In this document: positions 1 to 5,646 of the stretch, one piece after another
Layout of the letters: every line of letters starts with the position of its first letter
Numbering within the stretch: the first letter of the stretch is position 1
Assembly (NCBI GenBank): GCA_902800025.1
Contig: CADCDA010000002.1
Location: forward strand, 1-64,000
DNA: 64,000 nucleotides
Reading direction: 5' to 3'
Origin: an uncultured Erysipelotrichaceae bacterium
Lineage (GTDB): Bacteria > Bacillota_I > Bacilli_A > RFN20 > CAG-826
Notes under the pieces: generated by a model
Seen by the model: the letters and a program-made list of their open reading frames with translations, nothing else
The model's database searches: none
Told to the model about the DNA's origin: nothing
Made by a program: the position numbers and the translations under genes

Positions 1-37
1 ATGGAACACTATTGAGATTTGAACCAACGAATCTCTT

Positions 38-1030
38 TTATTTATTGAATAAATAATTTTTTTGACCCTCTTTCTGGTCTGGCGACATGCCAATTGCAGT
101 ATGAATTCTCTGTTCGTTGTAATAGTGGATATATTTTTCTAGATATTGTTTGATTATGAGTGAATTTTCATATTTATCAATATTAATATTGATTTCTTCT
201 TTCCTTAAAGTTGAATAAAAGCTTTCCATAACTGCGTTGTCGTATGGATTACCAGGAAAAGAAAAGGATTGAGAAACGCCTAACATCTTTAAAGTAGTCA
301 TAAAGGCCTTAGAGGTGAATTCTCCACCTTGGTCCGTGTGAAAAATCAATCCTTCTGGTTCGTTTCTATTTTCAAATGCATCTTTAAATGTATTTATCGC
401 TAGTTTTTCGCTTCTTTTATGTGATAATCTCCAGGCGATAACTTTTCGTGAATATAGGTCTAGTATTGCACATATATAAAACTTTACAGAATAAACTTTT
501 AATTCTAAAAAATCCGATACCCAAACTTTATTTGGAGATGTTTGATTAAACTGCTGTTTTAAAAGATTGATTTTATAGTTAGCTTTCTTCTTTTTGTTGT
601 TTTCTTTTGCTGATGGTCTTTGAATAACTCTTTTAACTTTTAAATTATTCTCTTTCATTATTTTGGAAATTGTAACTGTAGTAGTGTTAATTCCTTTTTG
701 CCTTAACACTATTCGAATTCTGTTTTGCCCATATAGTCCTTTGGATTCGTTAAAAATTCTAATTATTTCTTTGGTGAGTAACTTCTCATTCTTCACATAT
801 ACGGTTTCTTCAACTTTGTGATGAAGATAATTATAAAAAGTTCCTCTTGATAAACCAATAGTGGTACATACTTCATAAGCGGTAAAAGTTGGATTTAATT
901 CAAGAAATCTTTTGGTAGCCTCTTCTTTTTCTTGAATTGAAGCATTGTAACCAATTCCAATATGTTCAAAGATAAAAATCTTTCTTATTAGCTTCGCATT
1001 CTCTTCTAATAACCGAGCTTTCTTAATCAT
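38..1030 (-). CDS. IS3-family transposase (OrfB, DDE integrase)
   Basis: The 330-residue product is an IS3-family OrfB transposase, which cuts and joins element ends. An HTH_21-like segment lies near residues 98-130 (YGQNRIR). The integrase core follows with the DDE triad D173 (VSDF), D233 (HTDQGGEF) and E269 (ESFYSTLRKEE). The second Asp and the Glu are 35 residues apart, as usual in this family. I chose the ATG at 1030 because GGAGGG (1039-1044 on the complement) sits 8 bases upstream; the in-frame ATG at 1066 has no such site. IS3 elements normally carry orfA upstream and make a frameshift fusion, but no orfA is present in the 110 bases upstream. This is therefore an orphan OrfB or a trimmed element. 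The reading frame is intact, so the protein could be functional. Confidence 0.93.
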   Translation of the reverse strand: MIKKARLLEENAKLIRKIFIFEHIGIGYNASIQEKEEATKRFLELNPTFTAYEVCTTIGLSRGTFYNYLHHKVEETVYVKNEKLLTKEIIRIFNESKGLYGQNRIRIVLRQKGINTTTVTISKIMKENNLKVKRVIQRPSAKENNKKKKANYKINLLKQQFNQTSPNKVWVSDFLELKVYSVKFYICAILDLYSRKVIAWRLSHKRSEKLAINTFKDAFENRNEPEGLIFHTDQGGEFTSKAFMTTLKMLGVSQSFSFPGNPYDNAVMESFYSTLRKEEININIDKYENSLIIKQYLEKYIHYYNEQRIHTAIGMSPDQKEGQKNYLFNK

Positions 1031-1178
1031 TTTACATTCCCTCCAGCAATGTGGTAAGAATATCAAATTATTAAAAAAGTGGTACTCTCTAGCACAAAGT
1101 GCTTGCCCCTCCTCCTTCTCCTCCTATAGAATAAAAGAAATTAATTGATTATTTTGTTTAAAGGAGTTTAAAGAAAAT

Positions 1179-1754
1179 ATGAAGAAAAAATTATTTTTAT
1201 TTACATCGATTGGGGCGCTTTTTTTAGTTGGCGTTTCCGCTGTTGCAGTTAGTGGAGTGAATCAATTAGATAGATTACAAGTAAAGGCTGATCCAATTGT
1301 GCCGACTGAGTACAGCGTCACTCTCGACGCAAGCGATACGGCCAATACAACCGTTGAGAATCCCTACGGACACGGCAGATACGCCATCTGCACGACAACC
1401 GCCCGCGGCAACAAGCTCGGAGTGGCTGGTCCCAGTGTCGACATCCCTCAGCTTGACCGCTTGCATTTCCGCGAGGCAAATTTCTACGAACTGCACCTGC
1501 ACGACGGCTCAAGCACGTTGATAAATGCCGGCGCCAATGACTTTGACCACATCACCGGCTACAAGATTACCTTCTCGGGCGGATCCCTGTTTTTTAGGAC
1601 AGGCTACGGGCATGAGGGCGGCTCTCCTGTCACCAGCGGGGTAAAATACGACGTGTCATTGACCCCTGACGACGACCGTCCGGCGTTCGCAATGGACGAA
1701 CATTCAGAAGACATCGTTACCATCTCCTCCCTCACGATCTGGTATACCTGCTAA
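1179..1754 (+). CDS. Secreted protein with native signal peptide and G+C-rich mature domain
   Basis: This 191-residue protein is of unknown function. Residues 1-37 form a signal peptide: MKKK, a hydrophobic stretch to about residue 25, then a likely cut after VKAD. The mature part begins EYSVTLDAS, which resembles EPYTLTIDAS at the same place in the secreted protein at 3990, so the two may be distant relatives. The composition changes sharply at about position 1290. The signal-peptide DNA is A+T-rich like the genome, but the rest is far richer in G+C (40 of 60 bases in 1381-1440). The codons are correspondingly GC-ending (GGC, ACC, GAC, ATC). This suggests a recombined or imported mature domain behind a resident signal sequence. 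AAAGGAG precedes the ATG. It lacks the GTGAC promoter element of its neighbours. Confidence 0.8.
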   Translation: MKKKLFLFTSIGALFLVGVSAVAVSGVNQLDRLQVKADPIVPTEYSVTLDASDTANTTVENPYGHGRYAICTTTARGNKLGVAGPSVDIPQLDRLHFREANFYELHLHDGSSTLINAGANDFDHITGYKITFSGGSLFFRTGYGHEGGSPVTSGVKYDVSLTPDDDRPAFAMDEHSEDIVTISSLTIWYTC

Positions 1755-1777
1755 GGGTCACAATCATTCGCGAATTC

Positions 1778-1810
1778 AGGCCGATGCCCATGCGTGCTTC
1801 GGCCTTTTTT
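1778..1810 (+). terminator. Intrinsic terminator of the G+C-rich secreted gene
   Basis: AGGCCGA (1778-1784) pairs perfectly with TCGGCCT (1799-1805), followed by a T run. It shares the high G+C of the gene before it, so the foreign-looking segment seems to include its own terminator. Confidence 0.85.
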
Positions 1811-1999
1811 CATCATTTAGTTCCCCTTTGCACTTGTAGTATTTAACACAATTTGCCCATTTTTGCCCCAAAAAGAGGGCTACGCAAAGGAGGTACGTTG
1901 TATCAAATAAGGTAAATCATTCCAAAATCTTATAAATTCCTATTAAAATAGGGTTTTATTTTTATGCAGAGTATAAATATTTAGAATATATAAATAAAT

Positions 2000-2032
2000 G
2001 TGACACATTTGTGACAAGCAGTCTGATAACAT
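2000..2032 (+). promoter_or_regulatory. GTGAC direct-repeat promoter, copy 1
   Basis: GTGAC occurs at 2000-2004 and again at 2011-2015 (11-base period) within GTGACACATTTGTGACA. A -10 box TAACAT (2027-2032) starts 11 bases after the element's last base. No TTGACA-like -35 is visible, so the repeat occupies the -35 region, as expected for an activator site. The same layout recurs at 2369 and 3930. Confidence 0.7.
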
Positions 2033-2058
2033 TTATTTAACAAAGGAGAACCTCGTAT

Positions 2059-2337
2059 ATGAAAAAAGAATTGTTAAAAGGATTAACCGAAGAACAAATC
2101 GAAAAAGTTAAAAATTGTAAAAGTAAAGATGAATTATTAAAACTCGCCAAAGAAGAAGGTATTCAACTTACCGATGAACAATTAGAGGCTGTTAATGGTG
2201 GTGGATGTACATCTGAACCTCCTAGTGACATAAAATGTCCAAAATGTGGATCAAATAAAACTGAATGGGTTTGGTTCCCATTTGTTGGTTATGATCTCAC
2301 TTGCACAAAATGCGGTCATGAATGGACCAAAAAATAA
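2059..2337 (+). CDS. Nif11-like leader peptide with zinc-ribbon core, copy 1
   Basis: This 92-residue peptide has two parts. Residues 1-49 match the Nif11-like leader of RiPP precursors: LTEEQIEKVK, then LLKLAKEEGIQLTDEQL and a Gly-Gly-Gly end (47-49), the usual processing point. The rest is not a typical lanthipeptide core. It is a compact zinc-ribbon-like unit with CPKCG (60-64) and CTKCG (82-86), ending HEWTKK. It is followed by a paralogue at 2427, and both stand behind the GTGAC promoter element. AAAGGAG precedes the ATG. No LanM, radical-SAM, YcaO or C39 peptidase/transporter gene lies nearby, so modification and export are not supported locally. Alternatives are a metal-binding secreted peptide, or an intracellular adaptor that merely keeps the leader fold. 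Confidence 0.82.
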   Translation: MKKELLKGLTEEQIEKVKNCKSKDELLKLAKEEGIQLTDEQLEAVNGGGCTSEPPSDIKCPKCGSNKTEWVWFPFVGYDLTCTKCGHEWTKK

Positions 2338-2362
2338 TTATTTTCAAAATCCTTTAATGGTA

Positions 2363-2401
2363 ATGACACACTCACATTTGTGACAGAATCAATGATATAG
2401 T
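2363..2401 (+). promoter_or_regulatory. GTGAC-type promoter, copy 2
   Basis: CACATTTGTGACA (2373-2385) is identical to the right part of copy 1. The left GTGAC is degenerate here (CACTC at 2369-2373), although TGACA occurs slightly further left at 2364-2368. The -10 box TATAGT (2396-2401) again starts 11 bases after the element's last base. The second Nif11 gene therefore seems to have its own promoter. Confidence 0.65.
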
Positions 2402-2426
2402 AAAAATAACAAGAAGGACTTAGATT

Positions 2427-2720
2427 ATGAAACAAGATTTATTAAAAGGTTTAACCGAAGAACAAATTGCAAAAATTAAAGCCTGTAATAGCGGTGAAGA
2501 ACTCTTGGAGTTAGCAAAAGCCGAAGGCGTGGAATTAACCGACGAACAATTAAAAGCGATATCCGGTGGAGGCTTATTATGTTCAACTGAAAATAATTGT
2601 CCTCAATGTGGCGCTGGATATGATGACATTATGTTCTGGAGTGAACGTTTTGCAGATGGTCATGAAACCGTTCATTACGAATGCAAAAAATGTCAATGTC
2701 AATGGACTAAGGATAGATAA
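2427..2720 (+). CDS. Nif11-like leader peptide with zinc-ribbon core, copy 2
   Basis: This 97-residue paralogue of the gene at 2059 has the same build. The Nif11-like leader is residues 1-49 (LLKGLTEEQIAKIKAC, then LTDEQLKAISGGG). It is followed by a cysteine-rich core with CPQCG (58-62) and CKKCQC (86-91), ending QWTKDR. The leaders are much more alike than the cores, as expected for a duplicated precursor family with diverging products. The spacing between the two cysteine pairs differs (about 24 residues here, 18 in copy 1), but both keep a Trp-Thr-Lys near the end. AGAAGGAC is the ribosome site. No maturation or export genes are visible. The function is unknown; the RiPP-precursor reading rests on the leader only. 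Confidence 0.8.
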   Translation: MKQDLLKGLTEEQIAKIKACNSGEELLELAKAEGVELTDEQLKAISGGGLLCSTENNCPQCGAGYDDIMFWSERFADGHETVHYECKKCQCQWTKDR

Positions 2721-2759
2721 TTTAGTTCTTTAAAAGTGTTATACTTATCAAAAAGTGTT

Positions 2760-2788
2760 CCTTGTATTATTCTCGTAGTACTTAGACA
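2760..2788. repeat. 29-bp intergenic repeat, copy A
   Basis: CCTTGTATTATTCTCG and the following GTAGTACTTAGACA recur at 5546-5574 with one mismatch. The short block CTTATC-AAAAAG before it is also shared, with about 22 extra bases in copy B. It lies between the second Nif11 gene and brnA. Confidence 0.8.
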
Positions 2789-2815
2789 GGTTATACATCT
2801 AACTTTGATACAAAA

Positions 2816-2838
2816 AAGTGATAATAAAATTATCACTT
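2816..2838 (-). terminator. Terminator of the brnT-brnA pair
   Basis: AAGTGATAAT (2816-2825) pairs with ATTATCACTT (2829-2838) over 10 bp. On the minus strand it is followed by a T run (complement of 2812-2817). Confidence 0.8.
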
Positions 2839-2846
2839 AATTTTGT

Positions 2847-3059
2847 TTAATCTTTCCACGATATGTCTATTTTTTTCTTGTTTTTTACGCAATCTAATAA
2901 GTAAAAGTTTATAAGCGATTGATAAGGAATTGATGTCTTCTCTGACATCTCTTTAAAATAATCTAAAACATCCTCACTTATGTTAATCGTGATTTGTTTT
3001 TTTAATAACTTTGTGTAAGGATTTTTGCTTCCTTTTGAGAAATCATATTCTTTCTTCAT
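2847..3059 (-). CDS. brnA: BrnA-type antitoxin
   Basis: This small DNA-binding antitoxin pairs with BrnT. The 70 residues contain the BrnA signature KKQITINISEDVLDYFKE (residues 20-37), a ribbon-helix-helix-like core in which the strand QITINI would contact DNA. Members of this family neutralise BrnT and repress their own operon. I took the ATG at 3059; a GTG at 3083 is in frame but would lengthen the overlap with brnT from 17 to 41 bases. The C-terminal tail, rich in Lys and Asp, is unusual for the family. It is the second gene of the pair, in the normal toxin-first order, and is followed by a strong terminator. Confidence 0.82.
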   Translation of the reverse strand: MKKEYDFSKGSKNPYTKLLKKQITINISEDVLDYFKEMSEKTSIPYQSLINFYLLDCVKNKKKIDISWKD

Positions 3060-3336
3060 TTTTAAAATACTCTTTTCTTTCACTATTAGTCGCTTTTCTA
3101 GCGGAAATTATTCTAATGATTGATTCATTTTGACGATAGCAATGACAAACTACCAATAGATTGTATTTGTAAGAAAAACCAATCATTACAAATCTTTCTT
3201 CATTTTCACTGTGCGTTTCATCACTAATTATTAGCGCCTCATCATCATAGAATACAGAACTTGCTTCTTCGAAGCTTATTCCGTGCTTTTTGATGTTTGA
3301 TTGGTTTTTATTCTCGTCCCATTCGAATTTTAACAT
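3043..3336 (-). CDS. brnT: BrnT-type ribonuclease toxin
   Basis: This 97-residue toxin belongs to the BrnT family (RelE-like fold, mRNA interferase). Matching features in order are FEWDENKNQSNIKKHGISFEEA (about residues 4-25), a D-E-x-H motif (ETHSENEER), LLVVCHCYR, and RIISARKATNSERKEY at the end, which carries the conserved Arg-Glu-Tyr residues. It overlaps brnA by 17 bases. The ribosome site before the ATG at 3336 is weak. However, AAAGGAGG on the minus strand precedes an 8-codon reading frame (3350-3376) ending 13 bases before brnT, which could be a leader peptide that couples translation. The gene lies directly downstream of the structured RNA on the same strand. Confidence 0.88.
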   Translation of the reverse strand: MLKFEWDENKNQSNIKKHGISFEEASSVFYDDEALIISDETHSENEERFVMIGFSYKYNLLVVCHCYRQNESIIRIISARKATNSERKEYFKNEERI

Positions 3337-3421
3337 AAATACCTAATAATTACAAAATAATTATAAATGTAATCATTTGACCTCCTTTCTTTAGACGTTG
3401 GTGGTGCTTTTGAAAAGGAGA

Positions 3422-3752
3422 CAAAAAACCACCCAACTCAAAACACCTTTTGTAACTAACTGCTGATATCCCTATCAACCATAGTTACTGGTGTTTCATC
3501 CCTCGTTGGATGGCCTCTGATTCAAATAAAATATATTTGTGTGGAGCGTGGGCAATATTGCTACATAAACCGTGTCCTAATGGTCGCCATTTATTTATGT
3601 ATCGCTTTTACCTTCTGGGCGATGCTTTCCACAATGCAAGATCCTAACACGTCCAATCTTGCAGTCTCTATTAGGGTGTTCTATCGTTTACCTGCGTATG
3701 GTCGACTTTGCTTATTGCTAGTTCATACCGCCGATAGTCTGCTAATAGATAC
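3422..3752 (-). ncRNA. Unassigned large structured RNA (about 330 nt)
   Basis: This 653-base gap (3337-3989) holds no convincing gene, but the minus strand looks like a discrete RNA. A promoter (3759-3787) precedes it and a hairpin plus U6 ends it. Helices I can trace, as paired plus-strand blocks, are: 3742-3749 with 3667-3674 (8 bp); 3732-3737 with 3681-3686; 3724-3728 with 3696-3700; 3656-3662 with 3636-3642; 3619-3623 with 3601-3605; and 3505-3513 with 3429-3437, the closing terminator stem followed by U6 (3423-3428). Inside the last stem are AAACACC/GGUGUUU and GUAACU/AGUUAC. It lacks the GAGGAAAGUCC of RNase P and the tRNA-like ends of tmRNA. I do not recognise the family. Confidence 0.6.
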
Positions 3753-3758
3753 ATAATC

Positions 3759-3787
3759 ATTGTATAATGCCGAGCACACAACATCAA
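3759..3787 (-). promoter_or_regulatory. Promoter of the structured RNA
   Basis: On the minus strand, TTGATG (complement of 3782-3787) and TACAAT (complement of 3759-3764) are exactly 17 bases apart. They predict a start at about 3752, which is where the first 8-bp helix begins. Confidence 0.65.
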
Positions 3788-3889
3788 TTTAATTTATTAA
3801 TAAATTAGCGAATTTTTTATGGGTGGAAAATAATTAAACAAGGGGTGGAAATTGTATCGTTTCCTTAGTGCCTAGCCATCTTAACATTG

Positions 3890-3922
3890 AATCCTTGATA
3901 CCAATTGTATTAAGGATTTTTT
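3890..3922 (+). terminator. Intrinsic terminator before the secreted gene
   Basis: AATCCTT (3890-3896) pairs with AAGGATT (3912-3918), extended by ATAC/GTAT, and a T run follows. It insulates the promoter at 3930. What is transcribed upstream on this strand is not clear; 3757-3889 shows nothing coding. Confidence 0.7.
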
Positions 3923-3929
3923 AAAAACT

Positions 3930-3962
3930 GTGACACTTTTGTGACGCATGTAGGTGTAATAT
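3930..3962 (+). promoter_or_regulatory. GTGAC direct-repeat promoter, copy 3
   Basis: GTGAC at 3930-3934 and 3941-3945 (11-base period). The -10 box TAATAT (3957-3962) starts 11 bases after the base equivalent to the end of copies 1 and 2. It drives the large secreted protein. Confidence 0.7.
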
Positions 3963-3989
3963 ACAAAAGATTTTTATTGGAGGTGCTTT

Positions 3990-5381
3990 ATGCTTAAGAA
4001 AAATGTAATCTTCTTATTAGCTAGCACAATGGCTATTGGAGTTTTTACTTCAGTTGCCTTATTATCAAACAACTCGGGACATTCTTCATTTATAAATGCT
4101 GAGAGCGAACCATACACATTAACAATTGACGCATCGAATAGATCTAATTTTGTTCAAAATGGTGATGTTTATCGAGGCACATTCAAAACAGGTCTTGGTA
4201 ACGATGTCACATTTGTTACCAATTCAGTTAATTTTATTGGTGAAGATGTTTTTTATTGGCAAAGAAATAGCGGGTATTTAAAAAATGAAACTCCTATGAC
4301 TGGTTTATACCAAATCGATATAAGTGCTTATGTCTATGGAGGTCCAAGTCCAACCGCCGCAACTCTTAGAACTGAAACAAAGATTGATCCAAAACAAGCG
4401 AGTTCAGTTTATAGCGCAGACAAGTTGATTGGTGCAACATCAGTCGAAACATATTCAATAAATATTCCTATCAACCAAAGACATGGAAATTATATTTCCA
4501 TGAAATTAAACGAAAACGTCGTATATTCATATCGTTTAGAAGTCACATCAATTAAATTTTATTTTAGTTGTTCGAACGTTAAAAACCTCGTAAAAGTGTC
4601 TTCCACAAATGAAAGCTATGGAACAGTTTCAATCGAAGGCTATGGTAGCAACGAACAAATTGTGGCCAATGGAACTCAAATCACAATTCACGCAAATCCA
4701 CTCACCAATTATCAAACTGAATTTTTTGCATCTTTCAAAGGTTGGCATTTAAATGGCAGCGAAGAAGTCGTAAGTAGAGATTTTGAAATAACGTTCACCA
4801 CAGAATTAAATAAATCATATGTTTATGTGGCAGAATTTGAAGAAGCTGAAACAGAATTATTTGACCAAGGTGTAGACACTTCAGGCGATAAATTAACTAC
4901 TTATGTAAAAAACAAGAATAACAAGTATTATCCACTCAACAGCGTGATAGATGATGAAGCACCTTTCCCAACATTCCCAACAGAGCTAACTGACAAAGTT
5001 AACGAATTATTTATTGCACAACATCTCAGTAGGGAGAATTACTTGACCCATCTTGAATTAAATATTGATCGCAAAGGCCATGGCAATTGGGAACCATTTG
5101 ATCCAGACAAAATTCAAGCAGTTATCTTCTATATGAATATGGACCAACCTACACAATACGACCCAGTTGGAATTGATCAATTTGTAACAACAAACGGAAC
5201 GCTTACAACATACAGCGGTTTAAAAGATAAAACAGATGGAAACAAGGATATGAGTAAGGTTGTTTGGACAAACTTCACATCTAATAAAGCTGAATTTTAT
5301 GTTACTAATGAGTACCGAGATCCAGATAACATCATAAAACACAATATTTGGATCAAGAGAATGCTGGTTATTGAAAGATAA
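3990..5381 (+). CDS. Secreted protein with InlB-type bacterial repeat domain
   Basis: The 463-residue exported protein has a signal peptide of about 37 residues (MLKKN, a hydrophobic run, then INAES). A beta-rich domain follows, beginning EPYTLTIDASNRSN, a start also seen in the secreted protein at 1179. Residues of about 200-285 look like a bacterial repeat domain (PF18998 or Flg_new type): GTVSIEGYG, then NGTQITIHANP, FKGWHLNG and YVAEFEE. The C-terminal 170 residues are unrecognised. No LPXTG motif or transmembrane anchor is visible, so it is probably secreted free or bound non-covalently. GGAGGTG precedes the ATG. It is controlled by the same promoter element as the Nif11 peptides, which suggests joint deployment. 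No enzyme signature is evident. Confidence 0.8.
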   Translation: MLKKNVIFLLASTMAIGVFTSVALLSNNSGHSSFINAESEPYTLTIDASNRSNFVQNGDVYRGTFKTGLGNDVTFVTNSVNFIGEDVFYWQRNSGYLKNETPMTGLYQIDISAYVYGGPSPTAATLRTETKIDPKQASSVYSADKLIGATSVETYSINIPINQRHGNYISMKLNENVVYSYRLEVTSIKFYFSCSNVKNLVKVSSTNESYGTVSIEGYGSNEQIVANGTQITIHANPLTNYQTEFFASFKGWHLNGSEEVVSRDFEITFTTELNKSYVYVAEFEEAETELFDQGVDTSGDKLTTYVKNKNNKYYPLNSVIDDEAPFPTFPTELTDKVNELFIAQHLSRENYLTHLELNIDRKGHGNWEPFDPDKIQAVIFYMNMDQPTQYDPVGIDQFVTTNGTLTTYSGLKDKTDGNKDMSKVVWTNFTSNKAEFYVTNEYRDPDNIIKHNIWIKRMLVIER

Positions 5382-5401
5382 CAAACAAGATTCTAAAAAG
5401 G

Positions 5402-5430
5402 GCTAGAGGAGATCAAACCTCTAGCTTTTT
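5402..5430 (+). terminator. Terminator of the secreted gene
   Basis: GCTAGAGG (5402-5409) pairs with CCTCTAGC (5418-5425), and TTTTT follows. Confidence 0.9.
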
Positions 5431-5545
5431 ATTATGGTATATCCTTCGCTGTGTATAAAACTCGTTCCAAAAAAGAAACAATAGATGTTCAATTCACCAA
5501 GTGACACTCTTATCTAAAAAGCGTTACTGCTTTTCAAATAATGGT

Positions 5546-5574
5546 CCTTGTATCATTCTCGTAGTACTTAGACA
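5546..5574. repeat. 29-bp intergenic repeat, copy B
   Basis: It matches 2760-2788 with one mismatch (TATCAT for TATTAT). A terminator-like hairpin lies 12 bases downstream, so this copy could be the start of a short transcript of about 50 nt. Confidence 0.8.
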
Positions 5575-5585
5575 AAAAGTAGGCT

Positions 5586-5611
5586 AAGGCACAGGAAACC
5601 GTGTCTTTTAT
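5586..5611 (+). terminator. Terminator-like hairpin after repeat copy B
   Basis: AAGGCAC (5586-5592) pairs with GTGTCTT (5601-5607, one G-U pair), followed by TTTATT. No open reading frame precedes it, since the last gene already ended with its own terminator at 5402. Confidence 0.55.
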
Positions 5612-5630
5612 TGTATATAAATAGTAGTTT

Positions 5631-5639
5631 TGTTATAGT
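5631..5639 (+). promoter_or_regulatory. Extended -10 promoter of the MATE gene
   Basis: TGTTATAGT is an extended -10 (TGn plus TATAGT at 5634-5639). The ATG at 5647 is only 7 bases downstream, so the transcript should be leaderless. Confidence 0.6.
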
Positions 5640-5646
5640 ATTTTCC

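Noticed and set aside
1275-1521. Extra reading frames on both strands inside the G+C-rich gene
   Set aside because: They are by-products of high G+C with few stop codons; none has a ribosome site or domain.
3422-3752. RNase P RNA, tmRNA or 6S RNA as identity of the structured RNA
   Set aside because: No GAGGAAAGUCC core, no tRNA-like ends or tag frame, and no single long hairpin.
3541-3756. 71-codon plus-strand reading frame
   Set aside because: It lies opposite the structured RNA, has no ribosome site and no recognisable domain; the base pairing explains the sequence better.
5500-5517. Fourth GTGAC promoter element before the MATE gene
   Set aside because: A single GTGAC occurs but there is no second copy at 11 bases and no -10 box at the shared distance.
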